64,000 nucleotides of DNA from Erigeron canadensis (taxonomy: Eukaryota > Streptophyta > Magnoliopsida > Asterales > Asteraceae). The stretch covers positions 38,663,688-38,727,687 of the forward strand of contig NC_057767.1 in NCBI RefSeq assembly GCF_010389155.1, read 5' to 3'. The notes under the pieces are model-generated. The model searched no databases. It was not told where the DNA came from and saw only the letters and a list, made by a program, of their open reading frames with translations. Made by a program: the position numbers and the translations under genes. Shown in pieces: positions 49,180 through 61,289 of the stretch; the stretch's first letter is position 1, and the number at the start of each line of letters is the position of its first letter.

Positions 49180-51306
49180 TGGACGGTTGAACAAGGGACA
49201 AGTAGAACATCAAGTCGTTGGCAGTCCCTATTATAATTATACTGGATCATAAATTAATTAATATATGGATTACTCCTCCCAACTAAATCCAGTAACACCT
49301 CAGAAATATATATAACATTTTCAGACGACTAAACATTAGCTTCTCAATAGCTAGGTAGCATCGAAACGGATACGGCAAAGAGGTACGGGAACGGAGAACA
49401 GTAAAACTGAAAAATCAAGGATACGAGTATATATGACAATAAAAAATATACAAATATAAATTATATCAACTTTTTTTATAGAGAAATACTTGAGACTTGA
49501 GAGATTATGTATAATTGTATAATACATGCTTGATCATTGCTCACTCATTGAATGTTTAATGTTTAATAATTGTTTTTGGAATAGAAAAAATTTAATGTTG
49601 ATCAAATTGTATATAAAATAACATGTTTGGGTTTGGGGAATAGAAAAAGTACATTAAAACCTTGATATTAATTAGAAACCGTATGGAAACTTCAAAGAAA
49701 CGTTTCGGTATCTATAGAAAATTCAAGGAAACGTTTCATATGTGTTTCGTACGCGGAAACGTTTTCATGGAGTTTCGAAAATAGGTACGGCTACATGTTT
49801 GGAGTTTCAGTACATCGTAGCTCAACAGTATATTATTGTTCCTAGAAAATTATAACTTTTTATGATTGTTTTTAATTATGCATAATTAACAGCATAAAAT
49901 AATGCGGGCCAAGTGTGGATGAACAGGTTTTTTCCCCAAAGGCCCAAACTCGTATGAATATAGGCTCCTCTCTCCATATTCCGTAATCATGTTTCTATTC
50001 ACAATCGTGCTCGGTTTAAATTTGCTATACTCTACTACTCCTGTAACTATATATAAACGGATGTCAAAGAAATTGACATAGTACAAAACCTAAAATTGTC
50101 CTTACTATGATCTCTCGTGTGATGCTACCTCATGATAGGTGGTTTTCATCGCATTTTTTTTTTTTTTAAAACATCGATTGGATGACAATTCAATTATCGT
50201 TCGTTAATGTGGATGATATGATGCTCCCTCATGGGCGGTTGTCATCGTGTATTTTATCATAACGTACAATTGACTAGATAACAACCTTTAGCTGATATAG
50301 TACTTGGTATAAATTCAACGTGTATATTGTGAATAACACTTTGCAGTGACGGCTTATGATTTTTGAAAGCCTTACACAAGATCAATTTTAAAGGCCTTTA
50401 ATTCGTTAACATACACATTAAAGTATAAAAAAAAAAGTAATTCAAATTATGTTGTTTCACTTGTTGAAGTACCAGAAAAGAAAAGGTTTAGAGTTTGATG
50501 CAAAAGCTTGTTACTCCAATGTTAATTCTATGATGATGGAACCGGCTGGTTTAACATTATAGTGTGCTAAATAATGAAAATGAAATGACTTTTGATTTTG
50601 TTGAGTTAATATAGCATCACATTATCATCATGTCACCTTTTTTAATGATATGATTAGGGGGGCTCATTGTCTATATCTTCTTTAGCATTAGATCAATAAC
50701 TACTATTCTAGTTCACCTAATTTAACAACTTTAAATGCTTCTATTTAAGCCAAGTCCTTATCATCAATAATCATAGGCTTGTCTTATAGGATATAAGTTC
50801 AAAATTAAGTAGTGATCGGTATTTTTTAACACTTCTCCATTATTTAGCTATAAATAACCGGTATATAGATGCATAGTCGTCTCAATCCATCATATGATAT
50901 ATGAAGTAAAATTATGATTTTAGTCCTTAATTTTTGTTCAAGGACTATCTTACATAAAAATATATAGTATCATGCATATTATGTGGTTAACTTTCTCTTG
51001 GTTATTACTTCTATTTATGGATCGTAGGACATTCAAATCATTATTCCAATTTGTTTAAGATGTTTAATCCATTTAGAGATCACTCTTTTACAGTTCCAGA
51101 GGGGTTAAACTAATAGTATATGTCAAGACTCAAGAGACCCGTAATTAAACTATCTTCAATACGTTTTTCGGATATTTGTAGTGTTGAAAATAAAATGATG
51201 AAGATTTAGAGGATTTATAAAAAAATATGATGTGAAAGATGATGTGACAGTTAAAGGGCCTAAAAACGCACATATCATTGGAGATATAGTTAGGTGTTAA
51301 AGAGTA
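49180..51306. other. AT-rich spacer
   Basis: No gene was seen. A stretch at about 49355-49800 has GAAACGTTTC palindromes three times and GGTACGG words near its borders. It resembles the hAT-like MITEs in style, but has no demonstrable ends. Confidence 0.4.
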
Positions 51307-51693
51307 CGAGAGCAAGTACCCGTGCGTTGCGACGGTGAGATGGTGAGAGTGATAGGTCATAGGAGGTGATATGTCATAGAGTGTCATAGTCAAATGCCTT
51401 AGCCGTATGGGCTCCGCCCTCGGGTTTAAAATTTCGTCGAAAGTATATCGAATAACATCTCTAATGAAAGAGCATGAAATTTTAAGAACACCCATATAAT
51501 TTTTATAATTTATCGATGTACAGTTTTTGAAATAAAAAATTTAGAAAAAGTTAGGGGAATAAAATGATTTATGGAAGAGAGAGAAAGTTGTAGGCATTAA
51601 TGTATGTTATATCATGCATTATGTACATTGTTGAAATTAAATATTAAAAAGTTGAAAGTTCAAAAGTAGATTTGCTTTATAATATAGTATAGA
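51307..51693 (-). mobile_element. Helitron, minus orientation
   Basis: On the minus strand it starts TCTATACTATATTATAAAGC after A and ends GCACGGGTACTTGCTCTCG before T, with the last CTAG changed to CTCG. The interior CTATGACCTATCAC and ATTCGATATACTTTCGACG place it with the copies at 9786 and 41406. Both ends are recognisable, so this is the best copy of that family. Confidence 0.7.
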
Positions 51694-52061
51694 TATGTGA
51701 TTAATATAATTTACTAGAGGTACAGTTCTTTTCATGTGTATAAAACATATTATGAGTGGTCAATCAACTTTATATACAAATGGATGATAACAAAATAAAC
51801 TTTGGTCTCATGTCCAGTTAATTGCTAGAATTACATATTACATACTACTTGGTTGCTATTTTGATCAATTATCTTCATTTATATCACAAGTTCAATGAAT
51901 CATGGATGAGGTAACTACATTATACCAGTTAATTTGTTCCTTTTAAAGTATTGCGAAATGACCAATAAGGTGTAAGTGTACTTTGATTCTTGCGTCTCCC
52001 AATAATAAAACGTATAGCCTTTGGAGAAAATCATGATTTCTCCATTAGGTAACTACAAAAG

Positions 52062-52317
52062 GCTATTTAAACTCCACTGGGTTAACCCAGTGGCAAAGGG
52101 TGTTTCACTAAACCCGTTATGCGGGGCCCTGAGGGAGTTTATCTAAAGGTTTCGAGTTGGAGCCTTGATAGGTTCTCCTCGACGGTTTTTCCAATAAAGG
52201 AGGTGGTACGGTGAGAAAGACTATTTAAGATCCGTTTAGTGCGGGACCCTTTAGTTGTATGATTAGCACACATCATACGCGTCTGAGGTAAAATTCACTT
52301 GTTAAAAAAAAAAAAGT
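52062..52317 (+). mobile_element. SINE-like element with 12-bp target duplication
   Basis: TAACTACAAAAG lies at both 52050-52061 and 52318-52329. The 256-bp body contains ACTGGGTTAACCCAGTGGCA, GGTTTCGAGTTGGAGCC (B-box-like) and ends in a run of A. It is a different family from that at 40800. Confidence 0.75.
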
Positions 52318-52329
52318 TAACTACAAAAG

Positions 52330-53471
52330 TACAAAGCATATATTTTGCTAATCTTTTAAAGTCGATCGTTTAGGTCGTTACAAATTTCACAAACATAGTA
52401 ACGAGACATTGACAAGAGACGAAAGATTGCAGCATGGCCAGCTCTCGTAGTGATACCGAGACAGGCTATCAGCGAGCTGAGTGAATTCCAATAATGTGTT
52501 TGTTTTTCAAATATGAAAGGATTTGATTTTGACTAACAGATCTTAATAACTAAATTGCACTAAGTTTTTGCTTTTTTTTTTTTTTTCTTTTTTTTTTTTT
52601 TGTGTGACAACAAACAAATGGTGGCCTAAAAGGCTAAACCCAAAATGTTTTCTTTATGATCGTTAAAGTGTATAACTACCCACCTAAATATGTAACTCAT
52701 ATTTAATACTTTTGATGGACATACAAATCACAATCAACATAAGATCGAAATACCACAAAAAAAGAAACCAAAAGTTCGGTTTGGATGAGAAATGCGGTAA
52801 TCACATAAATGATCTTGTACTATGTATATACAACAGTATCATTTTCTTGTAGTCGTTCTTTTTGATATTGGAAGGAGGGCCAATGATAATTATAGTTTAG
52901 CTAATTTTATCACCTTTAGTGCATCATTAAACCAAGTCTCTATCTTTATTAATAACTAAACCAGCTGGCGAGACCTATTGAAGGGGATGTCTTGGGTCTC
53001 GATCTAGCACAGTTATCGTATCTTTTAACGGTTGATAGTCACGAGTTACACGATTACTATATTACAAGTTATTTTTGTCGATCAGACGATAAATCATATA
53101 TGTTGTTCGATCAATTTCAGGTCCACTTAAAATTTCACTTCACGTCTATCGGTCTATAGAATTGAAGTGAAAAAGTGATTTTGGAAGCGGTAGTTTATGT
53201 TAATCGATTGAAACTGGTGGACCCATATACTCAAGTACTAAGCCCAAATGAAGTGGGCTCGTGAACTCAGCCCAACATTAAGTCGAGAGATGGAAATTTG
53301 AAAGTCAGCTGAAAAGAAAAACTTGGGAATCAAGTTTAACTAATGTATAAAAAATACAGTAGAAAATAAAAATCCGGGGGAGGATAACATCAATATCTAA
53401 ATCTTCTATCGATTCGAATAAATAAATAAAGAGAGGGAATTAATTGGAGGAGAGGAGGTCGGGAAGAAGGG
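52330..53471. other. Spacer upstream of the WPP-like frame
   Basis: Mostly AT-rich with two T runs at 52568-52600. The last 100 bases are purine-rich (GGAGGAGAGGAGGTCGGG) and look like a 5' leader for the reading frame that starts at 53472. Confidence 0.4.
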
Positions 53472-53807
53472 ATGGCGGCCCGAACAGAAGATGAAATTGC
53501 TAAACAGAAACAAAGAATTTGGCTGCTAGAAAATCGAATACGCCATGCGATCGGCAAACGTGTCATCAGAGCTCTCTGTGAGGAATCCCCCTATCTCTGG
53601 AGCAGGACAACAGTCGAACATGCTGCGTAACTCGCTGAACAGGCCGAGAAAGAAGCTTTTGATGCTCTCGGAGGATCATTATTTTATCCGCCTGCTGGAG
53701 TCGAGATTTTGGAGGATTATGGTCAGGAAATCATTAACAGAATTATGGTTATTGCAACTGATGGATTTGACGATGATATGTTAAAACTGGTCAAACCCGG
53801 TTGTTGA
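53472..53807 (+). pseudogene. WPP-domain-like small protein interrupted by one stop codon
   Basis: From ATGGCGGCC the frame reads MAARTEDEIAKQKQRIWLLE, then NRIRHAIGKRVIRALCEESP, until TAA at 53628-53630 (codon 53). It then continues open in the same frame for 58 codons: LAEQAEKEAFDALGGSLFYP, VEILEDYGQEIINRIMVIAT, ending with TGA at 53805-53807. The spacing of a Trp followed by an Arg-rich helix, an AEQAEKEAF block and a final helix resembles the WPP domain of plant nuclear-envelope proteins (MAF1, RanGAP). The Pro-Pro of the signature is absent, so this is inference. The single stop makes it a recent pseudogene, a truncated 52-residue product, or a sequence error. Confidence 0.5.
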
Positions 53808-54480
53808 CCAGTTTCGGGTTTGGGTTTGTTGTCAGGTTCGGGTTCCAACCCGGCTTTTTTTTACACCTCTAGATGGTACTGTTGGGCTGTCTTATTAATT
53901 ACCCGAACCCGAGCATATGGGTCAGAGTGCTGTGAATATCTCGAGCCCATGAGATATAATAATTAGAGAATAAACAAAAGAGTTATTTTTGTTAATGTTT
54001 CCTTATTAGATAAGTATGAAAAGTTATTTAATTAGGAAATTAGTATCCTACTCTAATTCTATGTTTACTTGTTGATCAAGTCGTGATCACCCCGATATAA
54101 TCAACCCTTAGGGATCATTGTGATTATGAGGGTTATTCAGTTTTGAGTTTATTTTCTGAATAAATTGGAGAGCTTATTCCAATATTTGTGCGTTAGTTTG
54201 TTGTTCTATATTTGATCGGGACTTGAATGTACTGTATAAAAAGTCCATATGATAGACTTAACATCACGAAATTGACTTCAAAACATGTTTATTGTTATAT
54301 ATCTGATGATGATCTTTAAGAATTTTAGAATCAAGTTAAAAAAATATACTGGATATGTATTTGCACTAGATATTTATATTCACCATTCTTTTGTGATATG
54401 TTTAAACTTCAAAGTAAAAGTAGAACACACATACAAGAATAGCTGGTGAATTAAATTGTCTCAAAATGCCACCAGGTTTC
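53808..54480. other. Spacer with a worn transposon end
   Basis: The stretch 53790-53875 repeats CAAACCCGG/CGGGTTTGG-type words and closes with TTTTACACCTCTA. The complement TAGAGGTGTAAAA looks like a hAT-type end, but no left end was found. The rest is AT-rich with no gene. Confidence 0.4.
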
Positions 54481-55532
54481 CTCTAATATCAAGAATTTTG
54501 ATTCTTATTCTCTATTCTACAATCAAGATGTAATTTACAACCTCAGAACCCCAAAAGATCCAGTTCTTCTGTGAACAAAAGGTTGACCGAAATCATCCAT
54601 TGCTAGCCTTGGCTTTCGAAGCGATCAACCACCATATCTTAAACCATACTTACAAGCTTTCTATCAAAAAGGGTGTAAAAACAAACATCGGCGCTCAAGA
54701 TTTTCAGGACCCCTTTACAACTTGTTAACACGGGTTTTCAGTCCTTCATATTCACATCACCAAGATGTTGCTGGTTCTCATTTCTGTGTAGCTGGAACTC
54801 GAAATCATGGGTTCAGAAATCACTTGTCGTTCCACCCATTAAGTATGTTTTGGCAAATGACATATATTACTGGCCTCACACAAATCTGTTACTTTTCTTT
54901 GGTTGCTGCCATGAGGATGATGAATCTAATGAATTTTGAAGTGGTACTTCTTTCAACCATTTACTTGTATATTCCGGCAACCTATAACACCAAGAGAACA
55001 AGAAATCAAGAATTAGTAATGACAATACATAAAACATTTCAATAACGATAATCTTATAGAGAGTCTAAACGGTCAAGAGTCGCCACAAGTATATTTTTTA
55101 TGTACAAAATGGGTATTGGGCAAACCAAACTGACCCTTTAGACCTGGTACCCAACCAATCCATTTTACCATCTCTACGTCTGATATTCCTTATACGAGGG
55201 TGTTGAGTCACTTTGAATACAAAGAGTGTATCATAATTATATCTTCAATCCATCCTTAAAATAGAAATAGTAGCAGATATGTGTGCCACTAAACTTTAAA
55301 GAGCAGCTAATAGTCACTTCAGCTGATGTGCATTTGATCGTGTTAATAAACACACACACACACACACACATATTCACTTCTTTATATAGAACTCAATGAC
55401 TTCTGTCTTTCGATGGTATTGCGTCGTTGAATTATAAACTTTGTTGTCAGCTTTCCAATTTGTCAAAAGGTTGTCAAAATAAGGTTAGTAAATTGAGCTT
55501 CTACTCCTAAGCAAAATTATATATACCAAGAC
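54481..55532 (-). other. Downstream flank of the CPL-like pseudogene
   Basis: May include former 3' UTR. An acceptor-like TTATAG precedes GTTGCCGGAATATAC on the minus strand at about 54985. The plus-strand frame at 54722-55045 has no recognisable domain. A (CA)10 run is at 55351-55370. Confidence 0.4.
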
Positions 55533-58500
55533 TCAACTTAATCTACTGTTAGCAGTACGACTTTCCAATCCTTCATCAGATTCTTCACCTTGCAGATTCG
55601 CCTCTCTTCTGCTGGCCTGTCAAATTAGAACGCCTCAATTCAGGAACCTGTAAGGCCATTATCTTTCATATACATTTGACTAAACTATGTTCGTCTGATC
55701 AACAAAATTTTTTTGTATAGCGACAACAATGCTCTACGACATTTTTTGGTAGAAATGACAAGTGTATTTGCAAATCTACTTACCCCTCATAAGTGAAGTT
55801 AAAGAACTAAAACAAAATAGCGTCTAATTAACAGACATCAACATGAAACTTTTAATTGCATGAGAGTACTTGGATAATGAATAAAAACTAGATGTGGCAA
55901 CTTTGACCTATTTACCAATCAATCTGATTCGTGCTATGTTCTCCAACGGGTCAAAAAAAGTAAAATAAAAAAAAATCAGCTTAACGAAAGCGTGCATAAA
56001 GTGTCCTTTAAGTGTACTTTTAAGCATCAAACGAGCTAATCATTTAATTACATTATTATTTCATATAACAAACTCTTTGTAAATATCAGACACCAATATT
56101 TCTCAAATAGTTGAAAACTTTTAACAATTGTCGATAAACTGAACAACAGTCACATGTTTTCACCCGTTAACCCCACCACCCAATTTGCTACCTCTAGAGT
56201 CTAGACTAAACAATGGGTCGACCACCAACTATTACCTTCATCAAGAGCATAGAAGAAACGCCAAAAAGTAGGGAGTAACACATGCTATCTGGCAGTCTGC
56301 CCATATACCCTTTATCCAAGCACAACTAATGTTTTTAACTGAATGGAATATAACTATATATGAAGCATCATAAATATGGATTCCCACCTCAGATGAGTTG
56401 TCGACATCTTTAACAAGTGATTCATCTGAATCAGAATCCCATAAAAAACCATTTTCCATATCACAAGATTGGTTATCAGCTCTTTATTGTTTCAGAGCGG
56501 GAAATTACATATGCTGCATATTTATCTGTAATAAAATGACAAGAGCATATGTTATAGTCTAAACTTTAGGTAGTGAATTTTATCCAGTGAAAGGTGAAAT
56601 AAGAGAAGAACGAACACATAGAATTTGATCAGATGACAGTTCTATTTCAAGAAAACAAATTTGATAGGGGGATCTTTCAAATCAACAGGTAAACCACATG
56701 CATGAGAAGATTGCGGATATTCTCACCAGCCAAGCTGAAAAGGGGGTTCACAGCAGCCTGTTGCTGTGCATCCTTTCTTGTCTTGCCCATCCCAATACCA
56801 ATTTTCCTGGCCGTAAACACCACCTGCATCGTCGAGACATATTCAGCACATACCATATAATAGGAAGAATAAATATCAAATAGCGAAAACGGCATTAGCA
56901 AATTATTTGAACACTTGCAAACAACTGCTACAAAACAAAACTTGTCCTATTTTTATTTTCTTTATTTGTTTGTTTTGTAGCACCAAATAGAAGTAGGCTA
57001 GAAATACTAATGGCGTACTCTGCTCACCTCATAAGAGAACTGCCACAATCCCTGTTGGAGCTCAAAATTGATCTGTATTCAACCTATAAATAAATATAAA
57101 GATTTCACTAAGCACAATAATGATAACCAGAAAGAAAAGCTTGTTTTCCCAATAGAACAAATTGGCATACCTTAGAACCGCATCTTTGTCCAATTTCCTG
57201 CAGCACTCCAATGGATATAGATGGTTGTGGAAGATTCGCATTCCCACCGTCAAGGGGCCCTCTTTTGTTACTTAAGGATGACTGATTGTGTTGTACACCT
57301 TGGCCTTCCAGAACGAAGAAGAAGAGATAAACAAGAACAATAAGTATAACAAAATTTATTTAACTGTATGTTATTTTTGACGGAAGTCCTCAACACAAGA
57401 CTTCCAAGTTCAGAACACCACTATCAATAACCAAAAGAAGAAATATTTTGATCAGTTACAAGTACACAAGGGACCAGTCCATGATGTATTAAATCTATTA
57501 CTAATTATGAAATTTTAAATTTGATCCATTATATATCATTGGGTAAAGCCCTACTTAATGAAAAATCCATTGTTGTGTATACATTGTAAAAAAAACACAA
57601 ACTACCCGATTGGCCCTAAGATACAAGATAATAATCACACACATTTTCCCCCATATAAGATAAATTTTCTAAAACGAACATTATAATATGGGGAAATGAG
57701 GATTTATCATTTTCCTATAATATGCTATGGAGTTTAATCAAAACAAATTACTCGTATTATGTTTCCGTTAGACAAAAAGAAGACGATTGATGGCCCCTTA
57801 AATACCTGAAAGCTGACTAGCTTGAGGCAAATTCTTCTTTTGCAATCTATATCCATGAACTGCCTGATAAAAGCAAGACAAAAGTAGATGAACCACTGAA
57901 CTAGATAACTACAAGAATAGTCAACAAGCCTGATGATAAAGGTAATGTATAATACCTCATCACCCCTTGCCTCAGATACAAGCGCTTAAGAACCTGAAGA
58001 GAAAGAAATATCTGTACCATGAGACGGTGGATTATAACCAGCTCGCTGTTTGTTCGACATCTCAGGTCCTTGCTTTGGGCCAAGTATGCTAGGTTCTGCA
58101 ATATAATTTCTTTAATTAACAAAGCATCAACCAATATACATAGTCTTACATGTGGGGAAATATGTTTTATGATTACATACTCTCTAAAGGAACCACGGAT
58201 CTAATAGACGATGGACCATAGATACTTTTAGTTGGGACTGATGGCAAGAATCTTTCAGATTTTGGATCCACATTTCTGTTATCCTGAATAAGGTGATAAT
58301 AAAGAAGAAAAAGAAAAGAAACTCAGTATTTTGACTGCGTTCTTGTTAGAACTCTTTCTGAATAATTTAACTCTACATGCATATAGCAAATGAAATCAGA
58401 TTGTTACTGAGCCCGTCATTACATATCTTTAGAAAACCTACCTGCTGGCTCAGTCTGGGTGCAACTTCAGGACCAGTGATTCCTTCTGTCATTGGGGCAT

Positions 58501-59665
58501 TTGTGTTGCCATTTGGTACAAAACTGGCATCCTGAAACCAAGCTTTTACAGAATAAGCATGACTTCTTCCAGATATCAAACATGGAAGTGTCTTATTTAC
58601 TCACCTTGGAAACAAGATAGCTGCAAACATCTGGTACAGATGGTAGATTTGAAACTTCATCTTCATAGAAGTGTTCAGCAAGCCGCCTCAGCAGAATCTC
58701 GTCAAAATCCCTGACCAACAGAGCATAGGTAAAAAAAACATTCTTCATGTGTACAGAAAATCAAAAGGCAATTCTGATTTATAAATTGGCTTTCACAATT
58801 TTAATAGGCATCTTACTTAAAGAAACCACCTCTAACATTGCATGCAACATTCCTAGCCACACAGAGAACTGGAACCACATTTGCAGTCTAAGAAAAGAAA
58901 TTTCAAGAGATGATATCGTATTAGTTTAATAAATCAAATGGAGAAATCAATGTTGTAATTTGACTATACCTCTGCCTGAGGAGCATAATAAGGAGTGAAG
59001 GCGGGTACAACATGAACTCTAGGCTGGTCCATTTCTTCCCAAACCTTTAACCTATCATCAATTACCATGGCCATCCTTGGATGGCAGTTCCGATCTTGGA
59101 AGACACTAACCAAAGACTTACGTGCACCTACAAAATAATAGAAAGAGAAAGGCTTAAAATTTTAGGAATGTAGCAACTAACTGATAATCACGATTTATAT
59201 CATAGACCAAATTGTTATATGTGCTCGAATATTACATTATTGAGTGGATTTCACATGTTTTTGCATAGTTTTGATTTATATGCAGGAAAACAGGTGTTGG
59301 AAGAACCATGGGTTGATAGAAAGATACAAGAGTTATAGAAACTGGTGCACGGCAAGAGTACGCTAAGAGGAAGAATGGGAATGCTTTATTACAAAATATA
59401 CACACAATGATTACTCTTAAAACATACTTTTTTTCTCAGTCAGTTAGCATGCTTACCTGGTTTGACACAATTAACACTATTCAACAATTGCTTCTATCCA
59501 AACAGGTGTGACCCCGGGTCTAGTAATCTCCACATCTCCAATGCATAATCTCTTTCAGCCATCGTGCAAACATACACTTCAAATCTTTTGCATCCTTCCA
59601 CTATTAGATAGCTTCTTAAATCCTCGCACAGGTCGTAACCTCGCAAGCACACTGGTATCACGAAT
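55533..59665 (-). pseudogene. CTD phosphatase-like (CPL1/CPL2 type) pseudogene, 5'-truncated
   Basis: Exons on the minus strand: 59665-59457, 59127-58970, 58887-58817, 58710-58605, 58531-58442, 58283-58181, 58095-58018, 57984-57956, about 57864-57808, 57304-57171, about 57083-57028, 56823-56727, 56479-56388 and 55616-55533. They encode [52 protein letters not shown] and a dsRNA-binding domain with [17 protein letters not shown], all typical of plant CPL proteins, which dephosphorylate RNA polymerase II CTD. The upstream exons with the DxDxT catalytic motif are missing. Exon 59665 has a frameshift after ARLRPV (near 59627) and a TAG at 59494-59496. The 57083 exon needs one more base to keep frame (near 57040), though an alternative acceptor 23 bases inward would restore it. 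The splice sites are otherwise well kept, so it decayed recently. Confidence 0.8.
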
Positions 59666-60822
59666 CTGTACATGCAAATAAATTATGAAAATGATTAACA
59701 TAAACTTAATAACAAATACATACATATCCATACATGTGAGTGAGTGCGTAACTATAATGATATATGTAACATACACTGACTATGAGGCAATAGTACTTGC
59801 GAAATAGCAACACAGCACAAGTCCAGCCCCATGTAGGTCCAACCAACGGGAATTACCTTTTAAATCTCTCGTGTTCCATCTTTCATTCTCCACAAGTACT
59901 ATTCCTTTTGTGTGATCACTAAGATATCACTTCCCTGATAACGATAATAACAATAAAAACAAAAAAAAAAAGTACCAAAAGAACAAGGGGATCATCAATT
60001 GTTAGATACCAAAGTGTTAAAACTAATGATATAATTACAAAGTTATTAATTTGTAGCCACTAAGATACTAAAATCTATCACAGTTATCCTAGTACTCTTA
60101 TTTCTTTGTCAACATTTGCCTTCTTGAGATCCTCACAGGTATCTCGATCAGGGCAATTCCCAACGAGTACAATTAAAGAGCCAGATAGAGTTTAGAGAAA
60201 ATTTGAATTCTAGAGAATTGGAAATTTTGACACCAAGCAGATGACCAACAAAGGCATAAAACAGTTTGCTTCAAGCTACTAGATTTAGTAAGTAATCCAT
60301 ATTTCAAGATTCAACAGTCCCTTTAGAAATATCACAATCTGAGGGACTAGCGGTAATCCAGTTATCACGATGGATGTCGAATGTCTTAAAATCAATCCAA
60401 AATAATCTAGTTGAGTCACTAGCTTGCTACTAATTTCTGTAATCTTATACCCTATAAATAACTGCGACTTAAAAGTGAAAAGGAGAAATTGATTTTTAAA
60501 AAAGGAATCAATGAGCTAACCACATGATAGCTAGAGAAAGTGTGAAAATTTTAACTAGAGAAGGAGGCTCCAATGCATCACACTCGCATACATAGCACAT
60601 AAATTGATTGCATAAATTGAGCCAAATAACATGTTAACATCACTTGTGCAAATTCAATTGGTGAGCAATAACACAGGAACTCCTATTTTTACATGCATAC
60701 GATAAAACAAACTTTTTTATGGGAAAAAGTATTGTGAGAACTTGATATATCTCTTGTCTTTCTTCACTTTCCTCCCTTTCTTCAGTTGGTTTGAGGTCAG
60801 GGGCTGCCATATATAAATACCT
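59666..60822. other. Spacer where the missing CPL N-terminus would be expected
   Basis: No exon with the phosphatase motif or other CPL N-terminal sequence is visible on the minus strand here, although the neighbouring splice acceptor is intact. AT-rich sequence otherwise. Confidence 0.5.
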
Positions 60823-61275
60823 CTACTCTTCATTTTCTCTTTCTCCACTTCCAACTCGATCTATCTTCTTATTCAAAGCTTTGCCCTCAAGTAAATCATT
60901 TTGCAGCTTCTGGACGATAAAAAAAAACTATTAATGACAATCTTTAATGTTATGTCACTACGATATATATATAAAAAAAAAAGAAAAGAAAAGAATGCAC
61001 CTCATTCTCTTGATCGGTATCAGCTAATTTCTTTTCTTTTAAATTACGTGCTTCCTACAATAAAAGAGAAAAAGATGATTATTTAAGTGTCAGTAGGACA
61101 CATACACTACACACACACACAATTGTGTTATGTCACTTAAACATAGATACACACTAACCTCAAAAGCAGAAGATTGTTCGACTTCTCTAAGGACACATAT
61201 CCTCATTCTTTTCATAAATTCTTTTACTTGTTCGACTTCTCTAAGGACATCAACCTGTTCAGCAGTAAGAATCAT
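60823..61275 (-). CDS. Tentative small coiled-coil protein gene (3 exons)
   Basis: Exons 61275-61159, 61054-61001 and 60906-60823 join in phase 0 at GT-AG sites to an 84-residue product: MILTAEQVDVLREVEQVKEF, then EARNLKEKKLADTDQENE, then LQNDLLEGKALNKKIDRVG. It is highly charged and helical, consistent with a coiled coil. LREVEQ occurs twice, from an exact 20-base repeat in the first exon (about 61172-61193 and 61230-61251). I do not recognise the protein. It could equally be a fragment of a larger gene whose 5' part is lost. The exons are short and the support is only splice signals and frame continuity. Confidence 0.3.
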
Positions 61276-61289
61276 ACCTGTTGTGCGTT

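Noticed and set aside
49355..49800. Possible hAT MITE with GAAACGTTTC palindromes
   Set aside because: Candidate ends TAGCATCG and TAGCCGTA differ and the flanks show no 8-bp duplication.
54722..55045. 107-residue plus-strand frame
   Set aside because: Antisense to the downstream flank of the CPL-like pseudogene, no domain, no start context or promoter signal.
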